Assembly: GCF_037975245.1 (NCBI RefSeq)
Contig: NC_092576.1
Location: 27,415,611-27,479,610 of the forward strand
Origin: Apostichopus japonicus
Taxonomy: Eukaryota; Echinodermata; Holothuroidea; Aspidochirotida; Stichopodidae
Direction: 5' to 3'
DNA length: 64,000 bases
Under the pieces are notes generated by a model that searched no databases, was not told where the DNA came from, and saw only the letters and a list, made by a program, of their open reading frames with translations. The number at the start of each line of letters is the position of its first letter. The stretch's first letter is position 1. Shown here piece after piece: positions 22,563 to 32,605 of the stretch. The translations under genes were made by a program, and so were the position numbers.

Positions 22563-23390
22563 CTATGAAAATATGAAAAAAGCAAATTATTATGAAATGT
22601 GATTGCAAACTGAGGGGAGGGAGGGGAGGGAGGGGATGGGGGGAGGAGGGGATGGGAGGGGAAGGAGGGGATGGGAGGGAGAAGGTGGGGGAGGGGCAGG
22701 GATGTGGGGTTTTGAATGTAATGCGGTACTTGACCCCATGAACTTTCAGAACCTAAACCGAAGGGTTGAAATAAGCGGGCGCCCAGGCGCTATTTGGGCC
22801 CGCAAGCACTAAAATAGCGCCCCTGGACATGAAAATACAATACGCACAGGCGCTACTTTGTCGGCAAATAAGCGCCCGCATACTCCTGTAAATATCAGCC
22901 TTATCATGCACTGCACCGAAGCCTGAAACTACATTGCATGCTAGTGCTATATAGTAACTGCTAGCGATTTGATAAATCACTGATCGATCGGGTGCGTGCA
23001 CAATAGCACTGGTGCACATGGTTTATATATCGCACAACACCTGTACTGATACGTACGTACATGCCGTACTTGAATTTTGTTTCTCCTTTTTAGCTCCTGG
23101 TAGTGAGAAAATAGCTCCTGGTCCTTCTGAAATTGCCACGAACCAGGAGCGACTTTTTTAGAAAGTGGCTCCTGGTCCAGAAATCATTATTTTAACCCTT
23201 GCCTCAGCCACGATGTCACCTCCATTACTCTTGCTGTTTACAGCAGGCTATGAAAATATGAAAAAAGCAAATTATTATGAAATGTGATTGCAAACTGAGG
23301 GGGAAGGAGGGGATGGAAGGGAAAGGGAGGGGATCGAGGGAGGAGGAAAGGTGGTGGAGAGGCAGGGATGGGGGGTTTTGAATGTAATGT
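22492..23390 (-). repeat. Tandem duplication of ILVBL exon a start, second copy split by a transposon
   Basis: The unit 22492-22728 holds the first part of exon a, its acceptor, a G-rich purine run (22615-22700) and GGTTTTGAATGTAATG. It recurs at 22729-23390. The second copy is broken after TTTCAGAACCT by the 440-bp element at 22761-23200 and resumes with CTCAGCCACGATGTCACC. It keeps the acceptor CATAG|CCTGCTG but cannot encode the complete exon. Confidence 0.9.
22761..23200. mobile_element. 440-bp TIR element interrupting the duplicated ILVBL exon
   Basis: It starts AAGGGTTGAAATAA and ends TTATTTTAACCCTT, 14-bp inverted repeats with one mismatch. The interior has GCGCCC-rich and GCTCCTGGT-rich segments and no long coding frame. 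No clean target duplication could be assigned. It is presumably a non-autonomous DNA transposon. Confidence 0.7.
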
Positions 23391-24433
23391 GGTCCATGTC
23401 ATCTTTCACTTGCAGAAAAGACCAATAAGTTGATAACAATTTGAAGTGAGCTCTAATTATTCACTCCCCAGCTTGTCTTTGCTCCCATAGTCAGTGACTC
23501 GTTGATTTGATATAATATTTTTCGATATATAGCTTAAGTTCAAGGATTGCTCGGTGCTTGTATACATAGGTACAGATAACACATGCCTGACATATTGTAG
23601 TACCCTTAAATAAGGCTAGTGTACTGCTGTAAAGTTGTAGCATTGCATGGGCATGAGCCCTGGCAAATGAATCCCAGTTTGTGTAGTGCAAATCTTCAAT
23701 GTAAACTAAACACAGTGTTTAAAAGCTAGTAACTTATAAGGGAGTTACTGCAGAATACCACTCTTGGAACCGTATAATTTGTACGGCTTAGCCAGCTACG
23801 CAGTCACTCATTTGGGACAAATATTTTTCAGAATGATGCATCACTACAATGTGTTGTCTGTACTGTACATGCATAATTACAATACAAGAATGTAGTAATA
23901 TTGTAGGCCTCTAGGCTAGCACTAGGTCTTTGCACTAAATGAAAGCCTTGAAAAGTATCTTGTTTGACTGCACATGGGGCATAGGCTCTTTGTTCGTGGT
24001 CAATGAGCCACAACGCAGAATAGGCTGGCATTTACTGGAACAAAATATATCTAAAGGCCTTCAAGGGAGTTTCCAGTGTAGCTACCTTGATAACAAGAAT
24101 TAAGTACAGTAGTATACATTTAAAAATGTAACAGTTCCTTGGGCAGTGAAAGTAAGTGTGTACTGTAACAACATAGCTGGATGCAAGGTGAAGTTAAATT
24201 ATAGTTGCAGGGTACTCTGCAATTGCGATTCATGGAATTCTTTTCTCAAACTTCTGACCTACGCTTGGGTAAAAGTTTATAACGTCTATTCAGGGCATAA
24301 AGCAGGCATAGGTGTCAACTACTGTACACTACCAGAGCTTAATAGCGAGCGTAACGAATCATCTCTAACAGTTAGGCTACACTGTAATAGGCTAGATGTT
24401 CACAGCCGACGCATTGCTGTGTGCTACTACGTT

Positions 24434-25480
24434 TATCAGGGTACCGTTGTTTTCCGCACACGTTACTTTCCGCTGAAACAAAACGGTGTTTTCCGCAAAC
24501 AAATTTGTCAGCGGAAAACAACGTTTTTTTCAGCGGAAAGTACCGTTTCTTTTTGGGAGGAACAGAATGACTTACTGAAATTATTAGGCACATGGAAGGA
24601 TTTAGGAAGATGGATAAGATAGGATTTGACTGTAACAGGATAAAATGTAGCTTCGAGACTAGGGATTTAGGATACAGTAGCTAAGGTTGTACTTGTAGCT
24701 TAGGCTGTAAGGCTTACTTATACAGCCATTTTATTTCCAGCGAAAATCAAAGATACCGCCTTTTACACCTTTTTTTAAACCATCATTACGCGGGCCGAAT
24801 TTTTAATACTTAATTATATACTCAATCCTTCATAACGCGGGCGTCTCTTTGCCCTAGTATTACTGTATATGCTTCTTTAATAATTCGTAATTACAAACAC
24901 CCCAAGCCTCTAAATTATACGCAGCTTAACTTTTCTGACATGAACTCAGTCTAACCATCCTTGATCGACGTTCTTTGATACTTTCTCATGTTATTTTAAT
25001 CATCCTGCCTGAATAGTGTACAGGAAAGTGAAAAATAGGTGTTTTCCGCAGAAGAATTTTTTCAGCGGAAAGTAATCAGCGGAAAGTAACGTATGCGGAA
25101 AACAACTGAAACCCGTTTATCACAGCCCCCTGACTACGTTGATGCTTCCGTATTCACTATAACTGACAAGTAGAAAAACTAACATAACGTTAAAACGATT
25201 TTTTTTACTATACACTTTAGGCCTAAAGTTTCTTAGAGTCGAACCACATTGATCGAATCGAAACAAAGCGAACGCAACGTTACAAATTTCAGGAAGTATT
25301 GTGATGGGGGTACCGTTGTTTTCCGCACACGTTACTTTCCGCTGAAACAAAACGGTGTTTTCCGCACACAAATTTGTCAGCGGAAAACAACGTTTTTTTC
25401 AGCGGAAAGTAACGTTTTTTTTTGGAGAAACAGAATAACTTACTGAATTGATTAGGCACATGGAAGGATTTAGGAAGATG
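24434..25480. repeat. Two direct copies of an inverted-repeat-rich module plus an inverted fragment
   Basis: The modules at 24434-24613 and 25309-25480 are nearly identical. Each contains GTACCGTTGTTTTCCGCACA, GTTACTTTCCGCTGAAACAA and AGCGGAAAACAACG, which fold back on themselves, and ends AGGATTTAGGAAGATGG. A third partial copy at 25040-25112 is inverted. The 700-bp interior has no recognised gene. The pair could be terminal repeats of one element or two insertions. Confidence 0.75.
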
Positions 25481-25857
25481 GTATGACCTTCGAAGCGTGC
25501 GACATTGAGCAACAATCCCTGATAAGCAATATCACTATGCTTAACGAAAACTTGAAGAATAAATTTACAAATGATATTGCAAAAAGAGTATTAAATAACT
25601 TACGGGATGGAAGAATTGATAGATTATACTATATTTATGTACAGCAAAGGCAATTGCTGCTAAAAGAAGCAAAACGACCGTTCCAATCGTGTACAGAAGC
25701 ACTTCCACAATCGCCATTTTTGAGAACGGGTGATCAAAATGTCTTGTACGTACTACTAGTAGTGCGGTTGTAGTTTCATGAAGTAAACTTAATTAACTGT
25801 CCGCGCTGAGATTGACCGTTACAAATACATACAGTTAAATTATGACCTTACTTACCA

Positions 25858-26125
25858 GTCCAGTTTCGAACCTCTGGACATACAATCAGCGTCCATAGCC
25901 TAGCTGGTTAGGGTGTCCACGTACAAAGCGGGAAGCCCGGGTTCGAATACCGGTGAAGGCTGGAATTTTTTCACTGTTCTGGTTTTTCCTTCTCATTACG
26001 TTTTCATTTATATATATATATATATATATTCATTTGCCTTCGTAGTTGACCTCCATTTAATTAACATAAAGTCTGTTCCGGCTTTAGGAATCACAAATGA
26101 TTTTCGAGTTAATTGTACAGAATGC
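25858..26125 (+). mobile_element. SINE family A, copy 2
   Basis: It contains TAGCCTAGCTGGTTAGGGTG, the B box GGTTCGAATACC, the tail CACTGTTCTGG, a TA run and the trailing CGGCTTTAGGAATCACAAAT. The trailing segment also flanks the other copies, so the mobile unit is longer than the tRNA head plus tail. Confidence 0.85.
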
Positions 26126-26631
26126 ACCCCTGGTATTTTGAATCTGACGATACACACAGACTAACCACTCATTAATAAAGGCAAGCAAGGCCGGATGCAT
26201 TCTGTACAATCATAACACTTGGGTAATACGCCCTCAATGACATTTTAACAAAGCCAATGTAGACACATTAACACACCAGTGAATCACTGTGGTCGAGTGG
26301 TACGGACTTCGGTCTGTTTGATGGAGCGAATAAAGGATTTGAGGAACGGGTTGCAGTTGTAACTGGTAACAAACGGAATGCGTGAATTGGGGCTTTCAGA
26401 CTTCACGGCTCAACTTGTCGGCAGCGAAAATACCCTGTCTAAATAAGTGAAGGGGGTATCCGTCGTTCAAGGAATAACCACTTAAAGTGGATACCTGGTG
26501 TTCAAAATCTCGTGGGTGGGAGCAAATGAAGCATTGAAGTCTAAGGCATTGGCTGTAAACAATAGAAACCTTAAGATTACCTGGGTGAAAACTTTTAAAG
26601 TGTTAATACATGTATATGAATATCAGTGGGC

Positions 26632-27095
26632 TTATAAAAGACCGAAGTGGTTAAGGAATTGCCATCCAACTTCACCGAGAGCATCTAGAAATGATATTTG
26701 ATGTATAGAAACTTCGGCAGGAAATTTAATGCTGTCATGAAAAGAATTAACATGATCAAAGAAAGACTTAAGAGATTCTTCACCATGTGGCCAGACAAAA
26801 AATAAATCGTCAATGTATTTATAAAAGCGTGTTGGCTTTAGAGATGTGGATAGCATTTCCTGTTCCAATGCGTGCATAAATACGTTGGCGTAACATGGTG
26901 CCGTCTTAGTGCCCATGGCGGTACCATTGATTTGGAGATAATATTTCCCATTAGAAGAGAAATAATTATTACTTAATATGAAACGTAAAATAGGACCAAC
27001 ATCATCAGCTAAAGTGGTTTTGGTGGCATACTTACGAAGAAAATGAGGGATATTAGTGTACGAAGAGGATACGTCCATAGTAACAAGTAACTAAT
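26632..27095 (-). mobile_element. Penelope-like element reverse transcriptase fragment
   Basis: The frame reads VTMDVSSSYTNIPHFLRKYA, then QINGTAMGTKTAPCYANVFM, then YIDDLFFVW, and DSIKFPAEVSIHQISFLDAL. This order, with GTAMGT.AP.YAN and a YIDD catalytic box, is diagnostic of Penelope-like RTs. The upstream side stops at a TAG five codons before MDV, and the frame ends soon after SFLDA, so only the central RT is left. No GIY-YIG endonuclease is visible. Confidence 0.92.
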
Positions 27096-27349
27096 TAATC
27101 GGTAACGTCTGAATTGTGAGAAGAATTCTAAAAAAAAAGATTAGTGTCCTGTATATAAGAAGGAATATGGCTTAATAAAGTTAATAAAGGGTTGAGTATG
27201 GAGTCTATGTATATATCTGTAATCTAGTTGTGTTTAAAATTAGTTCTTGACATTGAAAGTAAATAAGAAATATTTTGCTGCCAACAAATTATGGTTTCTC
27301 CTACATGACAGTAGAATCGATTACGTATTGATTGGTTTGTATATAATTG

Positions 27350-27398
<49 letters not shown>

Positions 27399-28690
27399 GA
27401 ACTTATAATGCGCTAAAATCTACGAAGTACTGAACCCTAATAGAAAGCTAACTTGAAAAAAATGAGTCTTCAAGCAAGACTTGAACTGACTGAGAGTGGG
27501 AAAACTCCGCACAGATATGGGCAGACCATTCCAGAGCTTGGGCCCGGCTGATGGAAAGGCACGGTCGCCATAGGTTTTCAGTTTAGTTCTGGGACAGTGA
27601 GAGTGAGTGTATTGCTAGAACGCAAGGTATAACGAGTATTGACCTGGAAGGACAGATCGTCTGACAAATAGGCGGGTGCCATTCCATGAATGCACTTATA
27701 CAACGGGAGCAGTACTTTGAACTTAATTCTGAATTCAACAGGCAACCAGTGCAAAGAATGGAGGATACTCAACGATGGTGTGTTGAAGTCATGGCAGTCT
27801 ATACAACAAGCCTGGCTGCGCTGTTCTGCAGACGTAGCAGTCTCTGAATCAGATACCCTAGAATACCATGGAGCAAACTATTGCAATAATCCTAATGGCT
27901 GTAAATATATGAATGAACCAATGTGCTCATAGTTCTAGAAGACATATGTTTCCTAATCTTCTTTAAATTAAAAATAAAATCAGTGGCGTAGGAAGGTACT
28001 TTTGAGTGGGGGGGGGGGCTGGAGACTAATGGCCGGCCCGGGGGAGGATCCCATTTGGATTTTTTTTTTTGCATTTCCAGGTGGCCTAAGATGCAATTTG
28101 GTGCAATATAGCACACTTCAACACCCACTCCATTTTGTAAATAATTTTGCATTTTCACCTGGCCTTAGATGCAATTTGGTGCTCCAAATGAGATTTTTTC
28201 TCATTTGGAAATGAAAAAGGGGTTTTCTTACTTGCAAAGCGGGGGGGGGGGGCGGAATGATACTTCCGCCCCACCATATTTTTCACTGGGGGGGGGGGCT
28301 GGCGACCCCCCAGCCCCCCGGTTCCTACGCCCTTGAATATAATAGAAACCAGTCTTGCAGACTTTACTGATATATATTTATCCATTTTCATGTGTTTGGC
28401 GAAAATAACCCCGAGGTAGCGGACTTGATCACAATGGAAGCACCACCAACCCTGATAGATTTATTGACGACCTTTGTGAGATGGACTGGAGTGCCGAGAA
28501 TAATGAACTATTTACTATCGTTCAGCTTCAATTTATGAGCAGCCATCCAATACCTAATATCAGAGATACAATTTTGCATAAGATTGAAAGCTTCGATATA
28601 TATATATATATATATACAACACCTAATTGTATTCTGGTCATTTGATTGGTCAATTGCTCGTTGATTGCCCACTCTATGTAATAGAACCAT
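27350..28690 (-). mobile_element. L2/CR1-like non-LTR retrotransposon 3' fragment, frameshifted, with (ATT)n tail
   Basis: Fragments in order on the minus strand are DIRYWMAAHKLKLNDSK, YLGVIFAKHMKMDKYISVKS, a MITE insertion (27981-28335), KKIRKHMSSRTMSTLVHSYI, and SILHSLHWLPVEFRIKFKVL with GMAPAYLSDDLSF. This is the C-terminal half of an L2/CR1-type RT. Frameshifts and stops make it inactive. It ends in an (ATT)n microsatellite (27348-27395), as L2-like elements often do. Confidence 0.9.
27981..28335. mobile_element. hAT-like MITE nested in the retrotransposon fragment
   Basis: The left end CAGTGGCGTAGGAA and the reverse complement of the right end CAAGGGCGTAGGAA match at 12 of 14 positions. 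Flanks are AATAAAAT and AATATAAT, a diverged 8-bp duplication. Long G and C runs lie near both ends. The host RT frame resumes on either side, which proves insertion after the retrotransposon. Confidence 0.82.
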
Positions 28691-28810
28691 GGGTTTTTCT
28701 TATTTGGTAGCACTTTTTTTCAATGGTAAGAGAGCAGGGAAACCTGTCTGTTCAAAACAATCTGTTGCATGAGTGCGTCTTCCCCATCTTAATATAATAT
28801 GTTGTATAAA

Positions 28811-28967
28811 ACAAATAATGAATGGTTTCCATTCGTGCAATCGTGCAAAAATGTCATTCGTTGAAACATGTAATTTGTTCCATTCAACGAGGCGAATGGA
28901 ACATTCCATCATTCAACTCATGAAATATTTGCACTATTGCACGAATGGAAACCATTCCTTATTTGTA
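28811..28967. repeat. Inverted repeat with 55-bp arms
   Basis: The arms 28811-28865 and 28913-28967 are reverse complements with few mismatches and contain GAATGGTTTCCATTCGTGCA. The 47-bp loop has a smaller hairpin (TTCCATTC...GAATGGAA). A long TA array follows directly. Confidence 0.9.
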
Positions 28968-28969
28968 TA

Positions 28970-29055
<86 letters not shown>

Positions 29056-29060
29056 ATATA

Positions 29061-29104
<44 letters not shown>
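28970..29104. repeat. (TA)n microsatellite
   Basis: Over 130 bases of almost pure TA with two short ACATATACATA and TTTATA interruptions. Confidence 0.97.
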
Positions 29105-29109
<5 letters not shown>

Positions 29110-29678
29110 CATTGTTTGGCTTCTTTCATTGTTCTTGTTGTTGCAGCCTTTCGTGTCACTTCTTTCTCCTTACAGACCTCGTGATCATAACATACGTCAA
29201 TCATTGTTTCCAGGTTTGTTGAGAACGGACATTCTAGAAGCTAACCGAAGTACAGGGCAATTTCCCCTAAATAGTGTTATCATCTACGTATTTCCTTCAT
29301 AAATGTTAATAATAATGCGACAACCTAGTCAGCGGTGCGTCCCGTCATCCAGTTACAGGTTCCAACCTGCCTATATAGGAATTTCGTTGTCATGTTGTGA
29401 ACTTCCTATTTCTGTACCACATGCTCATCGGAAAGACCTTTTGAAGTTTATTTGAGTTTCCCCTTAATTGCCCGTTTTATATCGGTTATACATCGGCTCA
29501 AAGAAAATCCCCTTCTTTGACAGGAAACGGAAGCCCGGATGCTTGATAATGACTTTAGAAAAGATAATAGCTTCAATAAAACTTGTTGAGTCTCGAAAAA
29601 TCTGTCGCTCGCCATATTGTGATATCATTGAAAGTTGTAATAATATATACATATCTGTATATATATATATATATATAA
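29105..29678. other. Repeat-poor stretch, no gene recognised
   Basis: Both strands contain only short open frames without domains or splice-supported structure. The sequence after the TA array (CTTTCATTGTTCTTGTTGTT) looks like ordinary unique DNA. Confidence 0.3.
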
Positions 29679-30381
29679 ATGAAAATCGTAATGAGTTGGA
29701 AAATCAAGAACAGTGAAAAAACTTTCAGCCTCCACTGGGATTCGAACCACGGGCCTCCCGCTCTGTACGCGGACACCCTAACCACTAGGCTATGGACGCT
29801 GATTGTATGTCCAGAGGTTCGAAACCGGTAAGGAAGATCGTAATTCCACTGTAGGCGTTTGTCACCTATATCGAAACAATACTAGTTCTGTTTTTGGTGA
29901 CATATTTTGCCCTACTCTAGAGATCAAACATGATGCTATCCAACTCGAAAATCATTTGTGATTCCTAAAGCCGGATCTCGAAAGAGATACTTTGAACAGA
30001 CTTTATGTAAACGCAATGGAGGTAAACGACAAAGGCAAATGAATATATATAAATGAAAATCGTAATGAATTGGAAAATCAAGAACAGTGAAAAAACTTTC
30101 AGCCTCCACTGGGATTCGAACCACGGGCCTCCCGCTCTGTACGCGGACACCCTAACCACTAGGCAATGGACGCTGATTGTATGTCCAGAGGTTCGAAACC
30201 GGTAAGGAAGATCGTAATTCCACTGTAGGCGTTTGTCACCTATATCGAACAATACTAGTTCTGTTTTTGGTGACATATTTTGCCCTACTCTAGAGATCAA
30301 ACATGATGCTATCCAACTCGAAAATCATTTGTGATTCCTAAAGCCGGATCTCGAAAGAGATACTTTGAACAGACTTTATGT

Positions 30382-30385
<4 letters not shown>
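29679..30385 (-). mobile_element. SINE family A, tandem pair (copies 3 and 4)
   Basis: Two nearly identical units start at 29679 and 30051 (period about 372). Each has, in reverse complement, the B box GGTTCGAATCCC, the head TAGTGGTTAGGGTGTCC, a body with GACAAACGCCTACAGTGGAA, and the end CGAGATCCGGCTTTAGGAAT. The near-identity suggests a recent tandem duplication or insertion into the same site. Confidence 0.9.

Positions 30386-30470
<85 letters not shown>
30386..30470. repeat. (TA)n microsatellite
   Basis: Pure TA tract separating the SINE A pair from a SINE B copy. Confidence 0.97.
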
Positions 30471-30472
<2 letters not shown>

Positions 30473-30752
30473 GGCGCTTTATCTCCATTGTCTCTCTTCA
30501 CCCAGGTGTATAAATGGGGACCTGCGAGGTAAATTGTAAATATAGTTGCGTGCGCCGGTTTGTGGCTGCACCCTATGGGAAGTCCCCCGGGGGACACGTG
30601 GTTGTGGTGCACTGTGGTGCCCCAGGAGAGATTGATTGAATTGTGCACACTTTGGTGTGTGGGTGTGACAAGTTACCAATGACCAGGGGTTAAGTTGTAA
30701 AGTCATGTGAGGAGGCATTAGCCTCATACCAGACTGTAAACCTTCAACTTTA

Positions 30753-30755
<3 letters not shown>
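30471..30755 (+). mobile_element. SINE family B, copy 2 (5' truncated)
   Basis: It shares with copy 1 CACCCAGGTGTATAAATGGG, GCCGGTTTGTGGCTGCACCC, TTGAATTGTGCACACTTTGG and AATGACCAGGGGTTAAGT. The tRNA-like head is missing. It ends in AACTTTAACTTTA and a TA array. Confidence 0.85.
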
Positions 30756-30783
<28 letters not shown>

Positions 30784-30830
30784 CTATACATATATATATA
30801 AAAATATCTATATATCTATATATATATCTA

Positions 30831-30870
<40 letters not shown>

Positions 30871-31378
30871 TATATAACTGTATCTATATATATCTTTATA
30901 TATATATATATATATCTATAAATATATCTATTTCTATATATCTATATCTATGTCTTTATATATATCTATATATATAAAAATATATCTACGTATCTATATA
31001 TCTATATATATATATATATATGTCTATATATATATATCTAAATAACTGTATCTATATATCTATATATATCTTTATATATATATATATATATATATCTATA
31101 TCTTTGTCTATATATATATATATCTTTATTTCTATATATATCTATATATATCTAGATAAATATATCTATATATACATATATATCGATATATATATATATC
31201 TATATCTATCTATCTATCTATATATATATATATCTATATCTATCTACATATATATATCTCTTTATATATCTCTATCTATGAATATCTCTTTCTATGTGTA
31301 TCTCTCTCCCTCTCTCCACATATCTCTCTCTCTCCACATATCTCTCTCCACATATCTCTCTCCTCATATCTCGTCTCG
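30755..31378. repeat. Long TA/TATC microsatellite grading into TCTC repeats
   Basis: About 500 bases of TATATATCTATATA variants are followed from 31255 by CTCTCTCCACATAT repeats. It is not coding despite long Tyr/Ile/Ser frames. Confidence 0.95.
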
Positions 31379-31644
31379 TCTTGGAGGGGGAGTGGTGGGG
31401 TGTGCTTTGGTAGTTGGGAGAACACAGCCGTAGAAATTCAACTGCTGTTGTGAAAGATATTTAACTAAAACTCTTTACTTCAACTAAAGAGTATAATTAT
31501 ACGGGGGAAGATTTTTTCGAATGAAACACTCATCAATGTTTCGGAATATGTTGGTTTTTCAGAATCTTCAGAAAGAACTTTGCAATTGTGTTTTTTCAGC
31601 ATGCTACATCTATAACCAATGCCGAAAATGTTTAAATGTTTAAG

Positions 31645-31880
31645 TTCCTACACTTTTCCGTTTCTACATTGGGGCGCGACGACTTTTGGACTGTAGTGAG
31701 TGGGTGTAAGGGGCTGAGATGTAAAGTCTTCCAGGTGATCTAACGGAAGGGGTGTCCCGTTGCCGTTGAAACTTTCGGTACAATTGAGAGTACTTGTTGC
31801 ATCCCTTTCCACCGGAATTATACGTGATTGCGCAGCTCTATCTTGATATGTTTTACCTCTACCAATGCGCATTAGTAGAT
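31645..31880 (-). CDS. Possible coding exon or relic, unidentified
   Basis: The frame encodes MRIGRGKTYQDRAAQSRIIP, then DATSTLNCTESFNGNGTPLP and LEDFTSQPLTPTHYSPK before TAG. Base composition is less AT-rich than the surroundings, and polar, proline-rich sequence resembles a C-terminal tail. A weak acceptor lies near 31890. No family was recognised and no partner exon found, so chance or a relic is possible. Confidence 0.25.
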
Positions 31881-32446
31881 TGACAACATAACCTCAAAAA
31901 TGTTTACACCGACAGACAAAACCAGTTAAATTTATTCAGTAATCCGGGAGGTGAGCCCTAGGTACATTCTCTACTCCACCAGTTGGAGTGTTAACGAAAT
32001 TGTGGTGACCGTCCATCTAAAGAATGGGCGATGCTGAGACTTGAGATAGTCCGGGTGGGGAGGATGGGGAAGGGTGGGGGAGCAATGGGAACTTTTCTTA
32101 TGTGTAAATTACGAAATGTAACAAAACAAGATATGGAAAGGGAATTTTAACTAATAGGCTTTGTTATCCTTCGTATGCCTGTAGCTGCCTGCTGCCTGTA
32201 GCTGAAATTTAACTGTACATGAACTTGGGAATTCTACCAAAGTACGGAAGACATCGGCAAAATTAACCGATTCTTTAGAACCTATTTCTGTACAAGATCA
32301 AAATGTGATCATGACTAAAACTCTTACAAGCGAACTTGTATCGGAAACGAACAGTGGTCAAAGAAGTGCTGCATAGCCATTTTAACAGCAGTATTACCCA
32401 ATTTGACATTATGACGCCACACAAGTCTCCGATTTCAAGTTGTTTT

Positions 32447-32452
<6 letters not shown>

Positions 32453-32477
<25 letters not shown>

Positions 32478-32566
32478 CTATATATATATATATATCTATA
32501 TATATATACATATATACACACAAACATATATATATATATACATATATATATATTAATATATATATA

Positions 32567-32597
<31 letters not shown>

Positions 32598-32605
32598 TTC
32601 GCTGT
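32453..32605. repeat. TA-rich microsatellite
   Basis: A TA tract with ACACACAAACATA and TTAATA interruptions, flanked by unique sequence. Confidence 0.95.

Noticed and set aside
24146-24622. 158-codon plus-strand ORF
   Set aside because: It runs through a foldback repeat module that recurs at 25.3 kb; no domain, so a chance frame.
28918-29302. Tyr-Ile repeat ORFs here and at 13.7, 30.4, 31.0, 32.3 and 49.8 kb
   Set aside because: They are translations of TA microsatellites.
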